The notes beneath the pieces were generated by a model, which saw only the letters and a list, made by a program, of their open reading frames with translations, did not search any database and was not told the origin of the DNA. Below, in pieces: positions 1 through 8,377 of a stretch of 64,000 bases of DNA. Source of the stretch: Mycolicibacterium sp. J2 (GTDB taxonomy: Bacteria > Actinomycetota > Actinomycetes > Mycobacteriales > Mycobacteriaceae); assembly GCF_026240945.1 (NCBI RefSeq), contig NZ_JAPFPY010000003.1:1-64000 (forward strand). Reading direction: 5' to 3'. A program made the position numbers and the translations under genes. The stretch's first letter is position 1; the number at the start of each line of letters is the position of its first letter.

Positions 1-146
1 TGGTCGAGCACCGCGGGGAGTGCTTCGGCGGCCGCCACCAGTTTGAGTTCGGCCAGGTGCGAGCGCAGCTGCTGATAACGGCTCGCCGCCGCCGATGGCG
101 ATTCCTCGGCCGTGGTGGTCTTGCCGGTGCGTGGAGTGGGAGTCAT
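1..146 (-). CDS. istB: IstB-like helper ATPase, N-terminal part only
   Basis: Only the first 48 codons are inside the window. The ATG at 146 overlaps the istA stop as ATGA, the usual coupled arrangement in IS21 elements. The visible residues are a polar lead followed by a helix with the pattern LRSHLAELKL, which fits the N-terminal region of IstB proteins; the AAA+ ATPase motifs would lie outside the window. IstB is the ATP-dependent target-selection partner of the IstA transposase. The assignment depends mainly on position next to istA, since the diagnostic Walker motifs cannot be seen. Confidence 0.7.
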   Translation of the reverse strand, partial: MTPTPRTGKTTTAEESPSAAASRYQQLRSHLAELKLVAAAEALPAVLD

Positions 147-1504
147 TGGATGGTCCTGTTCTGGGCGGCCCGCTCGTAAGCGGACAGGTCGATGACGGTG
201 GAATCAGTTGACGGAGTGGGAGATTCACTAGAAGTGCTGGGCGCATTCTTGAGTTGAAGGAGTTGTGCGGCAGCGGCTTTGGCGGCCGGTCCGGGTGGGA
301 TGCGTTCCTTGCGGCGGTGCGGGCGCCCGGTGGCTGCGGTGGCCATCGCCGCAGCGTCCAGGGCGATGACATGACCGCTGTCGCGCACCATCACCCCGAG
401 CCCGTCGGCGGCCATCCGGTGGCGGGCGATCACGATCCCGCTCATGGTGGCGATATCGCAGAACTCGCCCCCGACCGGATGGGACACCACGACGTTGGCG
501 ACAGCCAGTTCCGGAGGCACTGAGTAGCGGTTGCCGCGGTAGGACACCATCGCCTGCCGTGATGCGGTGCGGGCTTCGGCCACGATCACCGGATACGCCT
601 GGGCCGGTACCGGTTGCAGGGGCTCGGTTGTGGCGACCACGGCGACCGAGGACCGGCCGTCGGCGGTGGCCCGCAGCCGGGTGTCACCCCGCACGCGGGC
701 GAAGCGATCCACGCTGGCCTGGGCCTGCTCAGCTGTGGCTTCGTCGGCCAGGGTGCGCCACCAGCGTTGCGCGGCGGTGTGATTGACCTTCTCCACCACG
801 CCCTTGCGGTTGCCGCGCCGTGCCGGGCAGATCGCCACCGCCACGCCGTAGTGCTTGGCCACCCCGGCGAACGACGCGGTCACCCGACCCGAGCCGGGGT
901 CACACACCGTAGCCATCCGATCAAAGCGCCACACCCTGGTCAGCCCGCCCAGGCCGCGGGTGACACGGTCCAAGCCGGCGACCAGATGCGGCTGATCCTC
1001 GCTCGGCGCCAGATAGCCGCGCCACTTCCCGGAATGCGAGAGCGAGCCGACCAGCAGGTGCGCGGTCTTGCCCCAGCCCCACGATGCCGGCGGATCAGGC
1101 AATTCCAGCCAGTCCCACTGAGTTTCGTCCCCGGGAGCGTGTGGGATCACCGCGTTCGGGCGCTGCGTGGCGGTGCGGCAGGCCTCACAGACGGGGCGCA
1201 GGCTGCGGGCGCGGATGTTGCGGGTCAGGCTCTGATACGACAGCCCGAACCCCAGGTCCTCCAACTCGTCGAACAGGGTGCGGGCCCACAGATGCGGATC
1301 CTCGGTCAGCCGCGCGCAGACGTAGTCGACGAACGGATCGAACGGATCAGGGTCGGGCCGGGCACGCACCCCGGGCGTGCCGTCACCGGCCAGATACTTG
1401 CGGACCGTCTTGCGGTCCAAGCCGGTGTGGCGGGCGATCGCCGAGATCGTCCAACCACGTTTGCGTAGGGCATGTACTTCCACATCGTCCTCCCATGTGA
1501 GCAT
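143..1504 (-). CDS. istA: IS21-family transposase IstA
   Basis: Protein of 453 aa. Residues about 5-45 form a helix-turn-helix (GWTISAIARHTGLDRKTVRKY), typical of the DNA-binding head of IstA. The middle part contains a DDE-type integrase core: the strand following GDETQWDW carries the first acidic residue, a later DPGSG/VCD segment the second, and the ARRGNRKGVVEKVNH stretch the glutamate region. The C-terminal portion (VSYRGNRYSVPPE) is the beta-rich domain common to IS21 transposases. I start at ATG 1504 because the longer frame to 1588 runs through the hairpin and leader. An AAGGAGG ribosome site lies 11 nt upstream but inside a hairpin arm. It is followed by istB in ATGA overlap. Confidence 0.88.
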   Translation of the reverse strand: MLTWEDDVEVHALRKRGWTISAIARHTGLDRKTVRKYLAGDGTPGVRARPDPDPFDPFVDYVCARLTEDPHLWARTLFDELEDLGFGLSYQSLTRNIRARSLRPVCEACRTATQRPNAVIPHAPGDETQWDWLELPDPPASWGWGKTAHLLVGSLSHSGKWRGYLAPSEDQPHLVAGLDRVTRGLGGLTRVWRFDRMATVCDPGSGRVTASFAGVAKHYGVAVAICPARRGNRKGVVEKVNHTAAQRWWRTLADEATAEQAQASVDRFARVRGDTRLRATADGRSSVAVVATTEPLQPVPAQAYPVIVAEARTASRQAMVSYRGNRYSVPPELAVANVVVSHPVGGEFCDIATMSGIVIARHRMAADGLGVMVRDSGHVIALDAAAMATAATGRPHRRKERIPPGPAAKAAAAQLLQLKNAPSTSSESPTPSTDSTVIDLSAYERAAQNRTIQ

Positions 1505-1510
1505 GAGAAA

Positions 1511-1570
1511 GCGGGCCTCCTTCGATGGAGCAACTGGCGTCAGACACCAGCAGCTTCGAGGGAGGCCCGC
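1511..1570 (-). promoter_or_regulatory. Inverted repeat sequestering the istA ribosome site
   Basis: Bases 1511-1525 and 1556-1570 are inverted copies of each other with one mismatch in 15, separated by 30 bases. The proximal arm holds the AAGGAGG ribosome site of istA. An mRNA that enters the element from outside and includes both arms could fold and hide the site, whereas a transcript starting inside the loop would not. This protective design is known for other insertion sequences; here it is inferred only. Confidence 0.5.
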
Positions 1571-1592
1571 CCTTCTCGGCGGAGCCACACGG

Positions 1593-1627
1593 GTGGGGAA
1601 TTTCGATGAGCGTCAGTGGGGAATTTC
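1593..1627. repeat. IS21 end: two direct repeats with 23-bp period
   Basis: The 12-mer GTGGGGAATTTC occurs at 1593-1604 and again at 1616-1627, and each copy is followed within a few bases by TGAGCG. Multiple short repeats inside the termini are typical of IS21 elements and are the likely transposase-binding sites. The terminus proper should be a few bases to the right. Confidence 0.7.
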
Positions 1628-2086
1628 AGTGAGCGCGGTCAGTTGGTCGGATCCGTCGGTGGCCGTCGTCTTGACGCTGACGGCGACCAGGACTTGCGCG
1701 TCATGGTCGGTTTCGGACTCGATACCGGCCGACACCACGGTGCCCACCGACGTCGACTGGGCTTTCTTCACCACGTCGATGAACGGTTGGGCGCGACTGC
1801 TGAAGTCGTCGTAGAACGGGCCGGTGGCCGAGTCGAGGATCCGCTTGACATCGGCTTCCACCTCCCGGTGGTCGATCGTGGTCAAGTTGACCGCGCCTTG
1901 GCGGGCCACCTGGAGATAGATCGCCTGCCGTTGCTCGTCTCGGTGGGTGCCGTAGGCGCGAAACCCGAGCCAACCGGCCACACCGACCAGGCCGACCATC
2001 GCGGTGAGGCCGACGACCAACGCGATCCTGACCGGGTTCCTCTGGTTCGTCACTTCTGGTTCGGCGGCATCAGCATCGATTGCCAT
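1613..2086 (-). pseudogene. Mce-associated membrane protein, 3' end replaced by IS
   Basis: Reading frame of 157 codons. A polar cytoplasmic head is followed by one membrane helix (about residues 20-42), then the soluble domain typical of the Mas proteins encoded after mceF: an RQAIYLQVARQGAVNLTTID stretch and a later AVSVKTT strand. The last nine residues (LTALTEIPH) come from the IS end, so the final beta strands that follow the KTT strand in intact relatives are missing. The ATG at 2086 overlaps the mceF stop by 37 bases, so it was the last gene of the operon. Mas proteins are thought to stabilise or assist Mce transporters; the truncated product may be inactive. I call it a pseudogene on that basis. 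Confidence 0.75.
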
Positions 2087-3510
2087 GTCTGCTCCTGCGC
2101 GTTGTCGGCCAAATCGGCCTGGGTGTAGACGTGTCCGTCGGGCCCGAGGTACGTGCCCGTCGCGGGGTCGTACTCGGCCACCGCAAGCGGTGGCGGGGCG
2201 GCGCCCGGAGGCGGCGCCGGACCGACTGCCGGATCTGCTCCGGGTGCCAGCTGCGGTACCGGCTGCCCGGACAGCGTGGCGTTCGGGTCACCCTTCCAGT
2301 TGAAACCGTCGTTGAGCGGCACGTAGTTCTCGTCGCTCTCGCACATCTTGACCGTCGGGGCGCGTTTACCCGGCCGGGTCTCGCACGGGTAATTGCGTGC
2401 ACCGCGCACGTTGAATTGGGAATCCTGGGGCACCCTGCAGTAGAAGTCGCCTGCCGGCCGGTCCGGGTAGTCGGTCAGACTCGTCGTTCGGGCCTGCTGC
2501 GGCGGCAGATAACCGGTCAGGCAGGGCGGCGGCAGGTTGAGGTTGAGGTTGAAGCTGAGGAAGGCACCCTTGTAGGCCTGCTTGGTGTTGCGATTGGTGA
2601 CACCGGCGCCCTGCACCACTTCGACCGCCGACGGCAGCAGCACGAGAAGCTGCTCGATATTGGGCTGATAGGTGACCGCGACATTGCCGATCGTGACCAG
2701 GTTGGCCAGCACCACCGGAAGCGTCGGCTGAAAGCGGTCGAACAACTGCCGGACCTGGTCTGCGGCGTCGGGACCGTTGCGCAGCACGCCCTGGACGGAT
2801 TGGTCCTGAGCCTTGAGCTGCGCCGTGACGGACGCCAGGTGGGCGGCCCACCCTTCGATCGATCCCGCCGTGGCGGTCTGCGAGTCCAGCACCGGTTTGG
2901 CATTGTCGATCAGGTTGGTCAGCGCGTCGAGGTTCTTGCGCGCGTCGATCGCCAGCGTGGTGGAGCCCTTGACCAGCCGGGACAGATCCGGTCCGAGGCC
3001 GCCGACGGCGGTGGCCGCCTCACTGACCGCGGTCTGCAGGTTGTCACCAGGGATCGCGTTGAGGCCCTTGTCTGTTGCTGCCAGCAGCGTGCTGATGTCC
3101 GGCGGTACGGAGGTGCGGTCCCTTGGGATGACATCACCGGCCTTCAGCGGGTTGGAATCACCGTTGGGGAGCAGCGCGATGTACTGCTCACCGATCGAGG
3201 AGGCGCTGTGCACCTCGGCGGTGAGGTCGCTGGGAATCGGGATACCGGTCTTCAGTGCGAGGTCGGCGACCACACCGGTGTCGTCGAGCCGGACATCGGT
3301 GACCTTGCCCACCTCGGTGCCCCGGTAGGTGACGTTGGCGTTCTTGTACAGCCCTGCCGCCGCGGGTAATTGCACCGAGACCTGGTACTGCCCGATGCCG
3401 AACAACAGCCCGGGCAGGCCCATGTAGTTGAAGATCATCACGGAGCCACCGACCAGCGTGATCACCGCGAAGAAAGCCAGTTGGACGAGAACTCTCCTAC
3501 TGAGAACCAT
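2050..3510 (-). CDS. mceF: Mce family protein MceF
   Basis: Protein of 486 aa. One N-terminal membrane helix (about residues 8-30) anchors the protein; the MlaD/Mce domain follows at about 38-115 (AGLYKNANVTYRGTEVGKV). A long helical region to about 300 should form the tube-like part of the Mce hexamer, and the C-terminal tail is proline-rich. The C-terminal EQTWQSMLMPP ending is characteristic of the sixth gene of mce operons. Start ATG abuts the mceE stop with no gap. As a subunit of the Mce importer it should span periplasm-side space and carry lipid towards the YrbE permeases. Confidence 0.9.
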   Translation of the reverse strand: MVLSRRVLVQLAFFAVITLVGGSVMIFNYMGLPGLLFGIGQYQVSVQLPAAAGLYKNANVTYRGTEVGKVTDVRLDDTGVVADLALKTGIPIPSDLTAEVHSASSIGEQYIALLPNGDSNPLKAGDVIPRDRTSVPPDISTLLAATDKGLNAIPGDNLQTAVSEAATAVGGLGPDLSRLVKGSTTLAIDARKNLDALTNLIDNAKPVLDSQTATAGSIEGWAAHLASVTAQLKAQDQSVQGVLRNGPDAADQVRQLFDRFQPTLPVVLANLVTIGNVAVTYQPNIEQLLVLLPSAVEVVQGAGVTNRNTKQAYKGAFLSFNLNLNLPPPCLTGYLPPQQARTTSLTDYPDRPAGDFYCRVPQDSQFNVRGARNYPCETRPGKRAPTVKMCESDENYVPLNDGFNWKGDPNATLSGQPVPQLAPGADPAVGPAPPPGAAPPPLAVAEYDPATGTYLGPDGHVYTQADLADNAQEQTWQSMLMPPNQK

Positions 3511-4650
3511 CTACGGCCCCTGATTCAGGTGGTAGGGAATGATCAACGGGTTACCTGCGGTGTAGGGACTGGGGAGCTGGCCGATGGTGCGCCCCCACTG
3601 CATTTCGAGTTCGGTCAGGTTGCCTTCCCAACGGGTGCCCGTGAGAAACGACGAATCAAGGCGGCTGAGCGTCAGGTCGATGATCGCGGTGAGGTTGGCG
3701 TAGTCACCACGGAACCACTTGCTCAGCGTCTCCTGCGCGAACGGGTACACCGAGAAGAAACTCAGTGACCGGGTCAGCGCCGGACCCGAATCGGCCAGTG
3801 ACTTCAGCACCGGTGCAATGTCTTTGAGCTCCTGCACCAGAGCGTCCTTGGTCTGGTTCGCCGAATCGGCGGCCAATGCGCCGAACTTGCCGAGCTGGTC
3901 GAGGGCGTCGGCGAGTTTGGTGCGCTCGTCCTTGAGCACCGACAGGGCATCGGGGATCGTCGTGAGTGCGCGGTCGAGCACCGGCTTCTCGTCGGCGAAA
4001 TCCGACACCACCTTGTTCAGGCTGTCCGTGGCGGCGATGATGTCGTCGGTCTGCGCGTTGGTGTTGCGCATGAAGGTGTCCAACTGGTCGAGCAGACCCC
4101 TGAGGTCGTTCTCGCGACCGGCGAAGGCCGTGCTGAAGGCCGCGGTGATGTCCTGGATCTGGCCGATACCGCCACCGTTGAGCAGAAGTGATACCGCCGC
4201 CAGCGTCTGCTCGGTCGAGGGGTAGCCGCCCGAGGAGGCCAACGAGATGACCGATCCGTCGTGCAGTCGGCCCTGGGCCGGCTCGTTGACCGGCGGGGCA
4301 AGTTCGATGTGCAGTGAGCCCAGCAGGCTGGTCTGCCCGATGGTTGCCGTCGCGTTCGCGGGCAGGTCCACGTCACCGTTGAGACGCATCGTCAGCAACG
4401 CGTGCCAGCCCTGACGCTCGATACGGGTGACCGTTCCGACGTTGACGTCACCGACCCGTACGCGCGAATTCTGCTGAATGTTGTTCACATCAGGCAGTTG
4501 TGCCTGCACCGTGAACGCGCCGGGTCCCTCCCCCTCGGTGCCGGGCATCGGTAACGAGTTCAAGCCACGCCATTGCCCGCAGCCGCTGAGTAGCAGCGCC
4601 AGCACGGTGGCGACACCCGCTGCCCGCACGAGCAGCGCCGGCCGGCTCAC
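3511..4650 (-). CDS. mceE: Mce family lipoprotein MceE
   Basis: Protein of 379 aa with a lipoprotein signal: hydrophobic stretch 5-21 then lipobox LSGC with Cys24 as the lipidated residue. This is the hallmark of the fifth mce gene. An MlaD/Mce domain follows (about 45-120, NIQQNSRVRVGDVNVGTV), then the helical region. The GTG start overlaps the mceD stop as GTGA, so translation is coupled. It is expected to be part of the envelope-spanning lipid channel, tethered by its acyl group. Confidence 0.92.
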   Translation of the reverse strand: MSRPALLVRAAGVATVLALLLSGCGQWRGLNSLPMPGTEGEGPGAFTVQAQLPDVNNIQQNSRVRVGDVNVGTVTRIERQGWHALLTMRLNGDVDLPANATATIGQTSLLGSLHIELAPPVNEPAQGRLHDGSVISLASSGGYPSTEQTLAAVSLLLNGGGIGQIQDITAAFSTAFAGRENDLRGLLDQLDTFMRNTNAQTDDIIAATDSLNKVVSDFADEKPVLDRALTTIPDALSVLKDERTKLADALDQLGKFGALAADSANQTKDALVQELKDIAPVLKSLADSGPALTRSLSFFSVYPFAQETLSKWFRGDYANLTAIIDLTLSRLDSSFLTGTRWEGNLTELEMQWGRTIGQLPSPYTAGNPLIIPYHLNQGP

Positions 4651-5945
4651 GAGCCGGCCCCCGGCGGCACCATCAGACCGGGCAGGCCTGCACCAGGGTC
4701 GGTCTGGGTCGCCTCGGCAGGCAGCGGCGCGGGGGCCGCTGGGCCGGTCGCAGACGGCTGCGGTGGTTGCGGCGGCACATAATCGGGACGCATCCAGTCC
4801 TCGCTGTAGGTCACTTCGTTCGGTCGGGCGGTGGCGCCGACGAACGGATTACCACCGATCGGGAAGAAGTTCATCTGACGGTTCTTGACGATCGGAGCCA
4901 GGTACTGAACACACAATTTGGACGACTGTTCGGCATTGAGCCGCGAAGCCGCTTGCACCGCACCGCAGATGAAGCTGATCGGGTCGCTGAAGTTGTTCGT
5001 GGACAGCGCGCCGGAGAGGGTGCCCTGGGCCGGCTGATAGATGTTGATGAAGTTCTGCAGCACTGTCGGCGAGATGTGCAGGAACTGCTTGACGTCGTCG
5101 ATGCTCTCGGTCACCGTCTGCGATACGGCGCCGAGCTTGTCCGATGTGGTGCCCAGCGATTCCCGGTTGTGCGCGACGAATGTCGACACCTCGTGGGAAA
5201 CGTCGCTGACATCGCGGACCGCGTTACCCACGGCATCGGGTTCGGCGGCCAGGGCGCCGCTGACCGCGGCCAGGTTCCGGTTGAGCTGCTTCATCAGGTC
5301 CGAACTGTCCTGTAGGGCCGACACCAACAGCGACAGGTTGCGCAGGGTGCTGAACAGGTCGGTGCTGTGGTCCCCGAGAGCCGAGGTCGCTTGGGACAGT
5401 TTGACCAAGGTGTCGTGGATGCTCGCGCCGCGGCCGCGCAGGTTGTCGGCGGCCGTGTTCACCAACGAACCGAGTGTGCTGGTGCCACCGGCCTCGGTCG
5501 GCTGCAGCATCTCGGTCAGACGCTGCAACTGGATTCGCACGTCATCCCATTCCACCGGAACCGCGGTGCGCTCCCGCGGGATGACCGCACCGTCGGCAAG
5601 AGCCGGCCCGCTGGTGTACGCGGGGGTCAGCTGGATCGCGCGGGCGGTCACCAATGACGGTGCCAGAATGACGGCTTTGGCGTCGGCGGGCACCTTGTAC
5701 TTGTCGTCGACCCAGAAGCTGACCTTGGCACGCTGGGGTTCGACGTCGATACGGTCGATCTCGCCCACCGGGACACCGAGGATGCGGATCTCGTCGCCGA
5801 CGAACAGCCCGTTGGTGTTGTCGAAGTACGCGACCACCTGGGTGCGGCTGATGGTGGTGGCCTTCGGCATCACCAGCACGACCCCCGCGACGAGCAGGAG
5901 TACGACGATGACGATGACCGTGATGCGGATACGGGGCTGGGTCAT
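4647..5945 (-). CDS. mceD: Mce family protein MceD
   Basis: Protein of 432 aa with an N-terminal membrane helix (residues 7-27), an Mce domain at about 35-112 (TNGLFVGDEIRILGVPVGEI), a helical rod and a proline- and alanine-rich tail. The start overlaps the mceC stop as TGATG and its stop overlaps mceE, so it is an internal operon gene. Two cysteines near residues 325-345 may form a disulfide. It is a subunit of the Mce lipid-import assembly; the substrate cannot be read from the sequence. Confidence 0.9.
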   Translation of the reverse strand: MTQPRIRITVIVIVVLLLVAGVVLVMPKATTISRTQVVAYFDNTNGLFVGDEIRILGVPVGEIDRIDVEPQRAKVSFWVDDKYKVPADAKAVILAPSLVTARAIQLTPAYTSGPALADGAVIPRERTAVPVEWDDVRIQLQRLTEMLQPTEAGGTSTLGSLVNTAADNLRGRGASIHDTLVKLSQATSALGDHSTDLFSTLRNLSLLVSALQDSSDLMKQLNRNLAAVSGALAAEPDAVGNAVRDVSDVSHEVSTFVAHNRESLGTTSDKLGAVSQTVTESIDDVKQFLHISPTVLQNFINIYQPAQGTLSGALSTNNFSDPISFICGAVQAASRLNAEQSSKLCVQYLAPIVKNRQMNFFPIGGNPFVGATARPNEVTYSEDWMRPDYVPPQPPQPSATGPAAPAPLPAEATQTDPGAGLPGLMVPPGAGS

Positions 5946-7309
5946 CAGGGTGTTCCTCCAGACGCCACGGGGTTGCCGTCGGGCCCGACTTCACCGGGTG
6001 CGGGGACAAAAACGGGGCTCGGGGTCGGCTCGGGCGTCGAGGCGTGACCGGGTGCCTCCGCCGCCGGTGGGCCCGGTGGCGGGCCTCCCGGTGCGGCGGG
6101 GGGTCCCGGATCACGCAGCGGGTAACACCCTGGCCCCGGCAGCGGGATCCCGGGTGGACCGCACGTCCGGTCGCCGGGATTACCACTGATCGCGTCGGGA
6201 ATCGTCATCCGGGGTTCGCCGCTCTGGCCCGTGCGCGGGAACGGAATCGGCAGTGCTGGTGTGCCGGGCTGGCCGGTTTGCGGATCGGTGCGCTGGGAGG
6301 GCGCGAGTACGTGGGGGTCCAGCCCGAGATCGGAGAAGGCGGCGTCGATGAAGGGCTGCACGAACTGTCCCGGCAGCAGGTTGGACAGGTAAGCCTTGAA
6401 GAACGGACCGGACGCCACCGACTCACCGAGCGCGAAGGCGTAGGTGGTGATGCCCTTGATCGATTGCTGTACTTCGGTTTTGCGATTGGCGATGATCGTC
6501 AGAGCACCGTTGAGTTTGTCCAAGGCCGGTTTGAGGGTCTCGCGGTTGTCGCCGATGAAGCCCTTGATCTGCGTGGCCAGTGCCGAGATGTTCGCCGAGA
6601 TCTGGTCCAGCGCGGCGCGCTGGCCGTCGAGCGCCACCAGCAGCGCGTTGGATTCCCGGACCAACTGGACGATCTTGTCACTGCGCTGGGCCAGGACGGT
6701 TGTCGCCTTGTTGGCGTTGGCCAACAAGTTGCGCAGTTGTTCGTCGCGGCGGTTGAGGGTGTCGGAGAATCGGCCGACACCGTCGACAGCCATGCGGAGG
6801 TCTTCCGGGGTGTCGCGAAAGGTATCGGCCAGCGTCGACAGCGACGCCGACAACTGGTCGGTGTTCAGCCCACTGATCTGGGCGGTGATATCGCCGAGGG
6901 CATCGGGCAGCTGATAGGCCGAGGTGGTCCGATCCAGCGGGATGGTGCCCTGCTGTTCACCGTCACCGCGCGGGGTGATGTCCAAGATCTTGGACCCGAG
7001 AAGACTTTTGGTCTTGACGGCAGCCTCGGTTCGGTCCCCGAGATGGACGTCGTCATCGACGTCGAACCGGACGAGCACCCGCGCACCGTCCAACGAGATG
7101 TCCTCCACCTTGCCGATCGTGAACCCGGACACCTGGACATCGGCTCCCGATGTCAATCCCCCGGCTTCGGCGAAGTAGGCGGCGTAGGACTTCTGGCCGG
7201 ATACGAAGGGCAGCTTGTCGTAGTTGAGTACGCCGACACCGATGGTGGCCACCGTGAGTACTCCGACGACACCGATGACGACCGGGTTGCGCTCTTGGAA
7301 GCTCTTCAT
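5945..7309 (-). CDS. mceC: Mce family protein MceC
   Basis: Protein of 454 aa. I choose ATG 7309 because it overlaps the mceB stop as ATGA and yields the usual MKSFQERNPVVIG beginning; an upstream ATG at 7321 would add four residues. A membrane helix (about 9-28), an Mce domain (about 35-113, TSGADVQVSGFTIGKV), a helical region and an unusually long proline-rich tail (from about residue 345) follow. Such tails are common in MceC and may cross cell-wall layers. Member of the Mce hexameric lipid channel. Confidence 0.9.
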   Translation of the reverse strand: MKSFQERNPVVIGVVGVLTVATIGVGVLNYDKLPFVSGQKSYAAYFAEAGGLTSGADVQVSGFTIGKVEDISLDGARVLVRFDVDDDVHLGDRTEAAVKTKSLLGSKILDITPRGDGEQQGTIPLDRTTSAYQLPDALGDITAQISGLNTDQLSASLSTLADTFRDTPEDLRMAVDGVGRFSDTLNRRDEQLRNLLANANKATTVLAQRSDKIVQLVRESNALLVALDGQRAALDQISANISALATQIKGFIGDNRETLKPALDKLNGALTIIANRKTEVQQSIKGITTYAFALGESVASGPFFKAYLSNLLPGQFVQPFIDAAFSDLGLDPHVLAPSQRTDPQTGQPGTPALPIPFPRTGQSGEPRMTIPDAISGNPGDRTCGPPGIPLPGPGCYPLRDPGPPAAPGGPPPGPPAAEAPGHASTPEPTPSPVFVPAPGEVGPDGNPVASGGTP

Positions 7310-8334
7310 CGTGGCGTGCACCGGCCCGTGTCCTGGCCCGCCATCTTGACGTAAACCGGTTGTCCACCTTTACCGTTGAGCTTCAGAACCAGATCACAGA
7401 TATAGAAGGAGAAGTAGTCACCGTTGAGTCCCTGCCTGCCGAGGATTCGGTAGGACTCTGGCAGCGTGGCCAGCAGGTGGTCGACGTAGTCATGATCGGC
7501 CACCACAATGCCTGCGGTGCGGTCGGTTTGGCGCACGGTCTCGGCCAGCGGTGGACGCGCCTGCGTCAGAAGATCGGCGATGCTGGCTGCCGAGGCGTTG
7601 GTGTAGGCGACGGCGTTGCTCAGGTCGTCCTTACGGGCTTCGAGCGTGTGCACGATGTCGGTCAGCGAGTCGATGGCACTGCCGAATTTCTCTTTCTGGT
7701 CACCGAGGGAACCCAGAACGGTGTTGAGGTTGGTTACCACCTGACCGACGAGTTGGTCACGGTCGGCCAGGGTGTTGGTCAATGCCGCAGTCTGCGACAG
7801 GAAAGAGCCCACGGTCGCCCCCTGGCCCTGCAGCGCGGACAGGAGTTGTCCGCTCAGGGCGTTGACCTGCTTGGGGTCCAGCGCCCGGAACAGCGGGCGG
7901 AATCCGCCGATCAAGGCGTCCAGATCCAGCGCCGGCGACGTCCGTTCCACGGGAATGGTGGCGCCGGGTGGCAATATCCGTGCCGAGCCCGTTCCCTCTT
8001 CCAGCGCCAGGTAGCGGCCGCCGATGACGTTGTCGTAGCGGATAGCCGCCCGGCTGCCCTCGGTCAGCACAACCGAGTCATCGGTGCTGAATTGCACTGT
8101 GACAGTGCTGTTCTTGTTCAGCGCAATCTTCTTGACCTTGCCGACCTCGACACCGGCTATCCGGACGAAGTTGCCGTTCTCCAGCCCGGTGACATTGGTG
8201 AACACCGCTTGAAAAGTCCGTGCCTCGCCGAACCGGAACTGCGCGAAGATGGTCAGCAGCGCGAACATGCCCAGTGCGGCGACGATCACGAACACGATGA
8301 GCCGCCAGGCAGCGCCTGACAGGTTGTCTCTCAC
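7306..8334 (-). CDS. mceB: Mce family protein MceB
   Basis: Protein of 342 aa, the shortest of the set, as usual for the B subunit. Residues about 11-31 form the membrane anchor, 38-118 the Mce domain (TGLENGNFVRIAGVEVGKV), and the remainder helices. The C-terminus holds a conserved-looking pair of cysteines (YICDLV and GRCTPR). The GTG start lies 43 bases after the mceA stop with a GAGG ribosome site. Subunit of the lipid importer. Confidence 0.9.
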   Translation of the reverse strand: MRDNLSGAAWRLIVFVIVAALGMFALLTIFAQFRFGEARTFQAVFTNVTGLENGNFVRIAGVEVGKVKKIALNKNSTVTVQFSTDDSVVLTEGSRAAIRYDNVIGGRYLALEEGTGSARILPPGATIPVERTSPALDLDALIGGFRPLFRALDPKQVNALSGQLLSALQGQGATVGSFLSQTAALTNTLADRDQLVGQVVTNLNTVLGSLGDQKEKFGSAIDSLTDIVHTLEARKDDLSNAVAYTNASAASIADLLTQARPPLAETVRQTDRTAGIVVADHDYVDHLLATLPESYRILGRQGLNGDYFSFYICDLVLKLNGKGGQPVYVKMAGQDTGRCTPR

Positions 8335-8377
8335 GTCGATTACCTCTCACAGGTCTCGGTGGTGTGGCCGTCTCATG

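Larger units (their letters stand above)
1..1641 (-). mobile_element. IS21-family insertion sequence, one end only
   Basis: The stretch holds an istA-type transposase, the beginning of an istB-type helper ATPase, and a pair of direct repeats at its right edge, which together are the layout of an IS21-family element. The element is read on the minus strand and continues beyond base 1, so its left terminus and any target duplication cannot be seen. The right edge lies close to base 1641: the coding sequence of the Mce-associated protein stays recognisable down to about there and the IS repeats begin just below it. Insertion has replaced the natural 3' end of that gene. Confidence 0.85.

Noticed and set aside
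614..1468. Plus-strand frames opposite istA
   Set aside because: Shadow of the transposase gene, with no start signal or domain.
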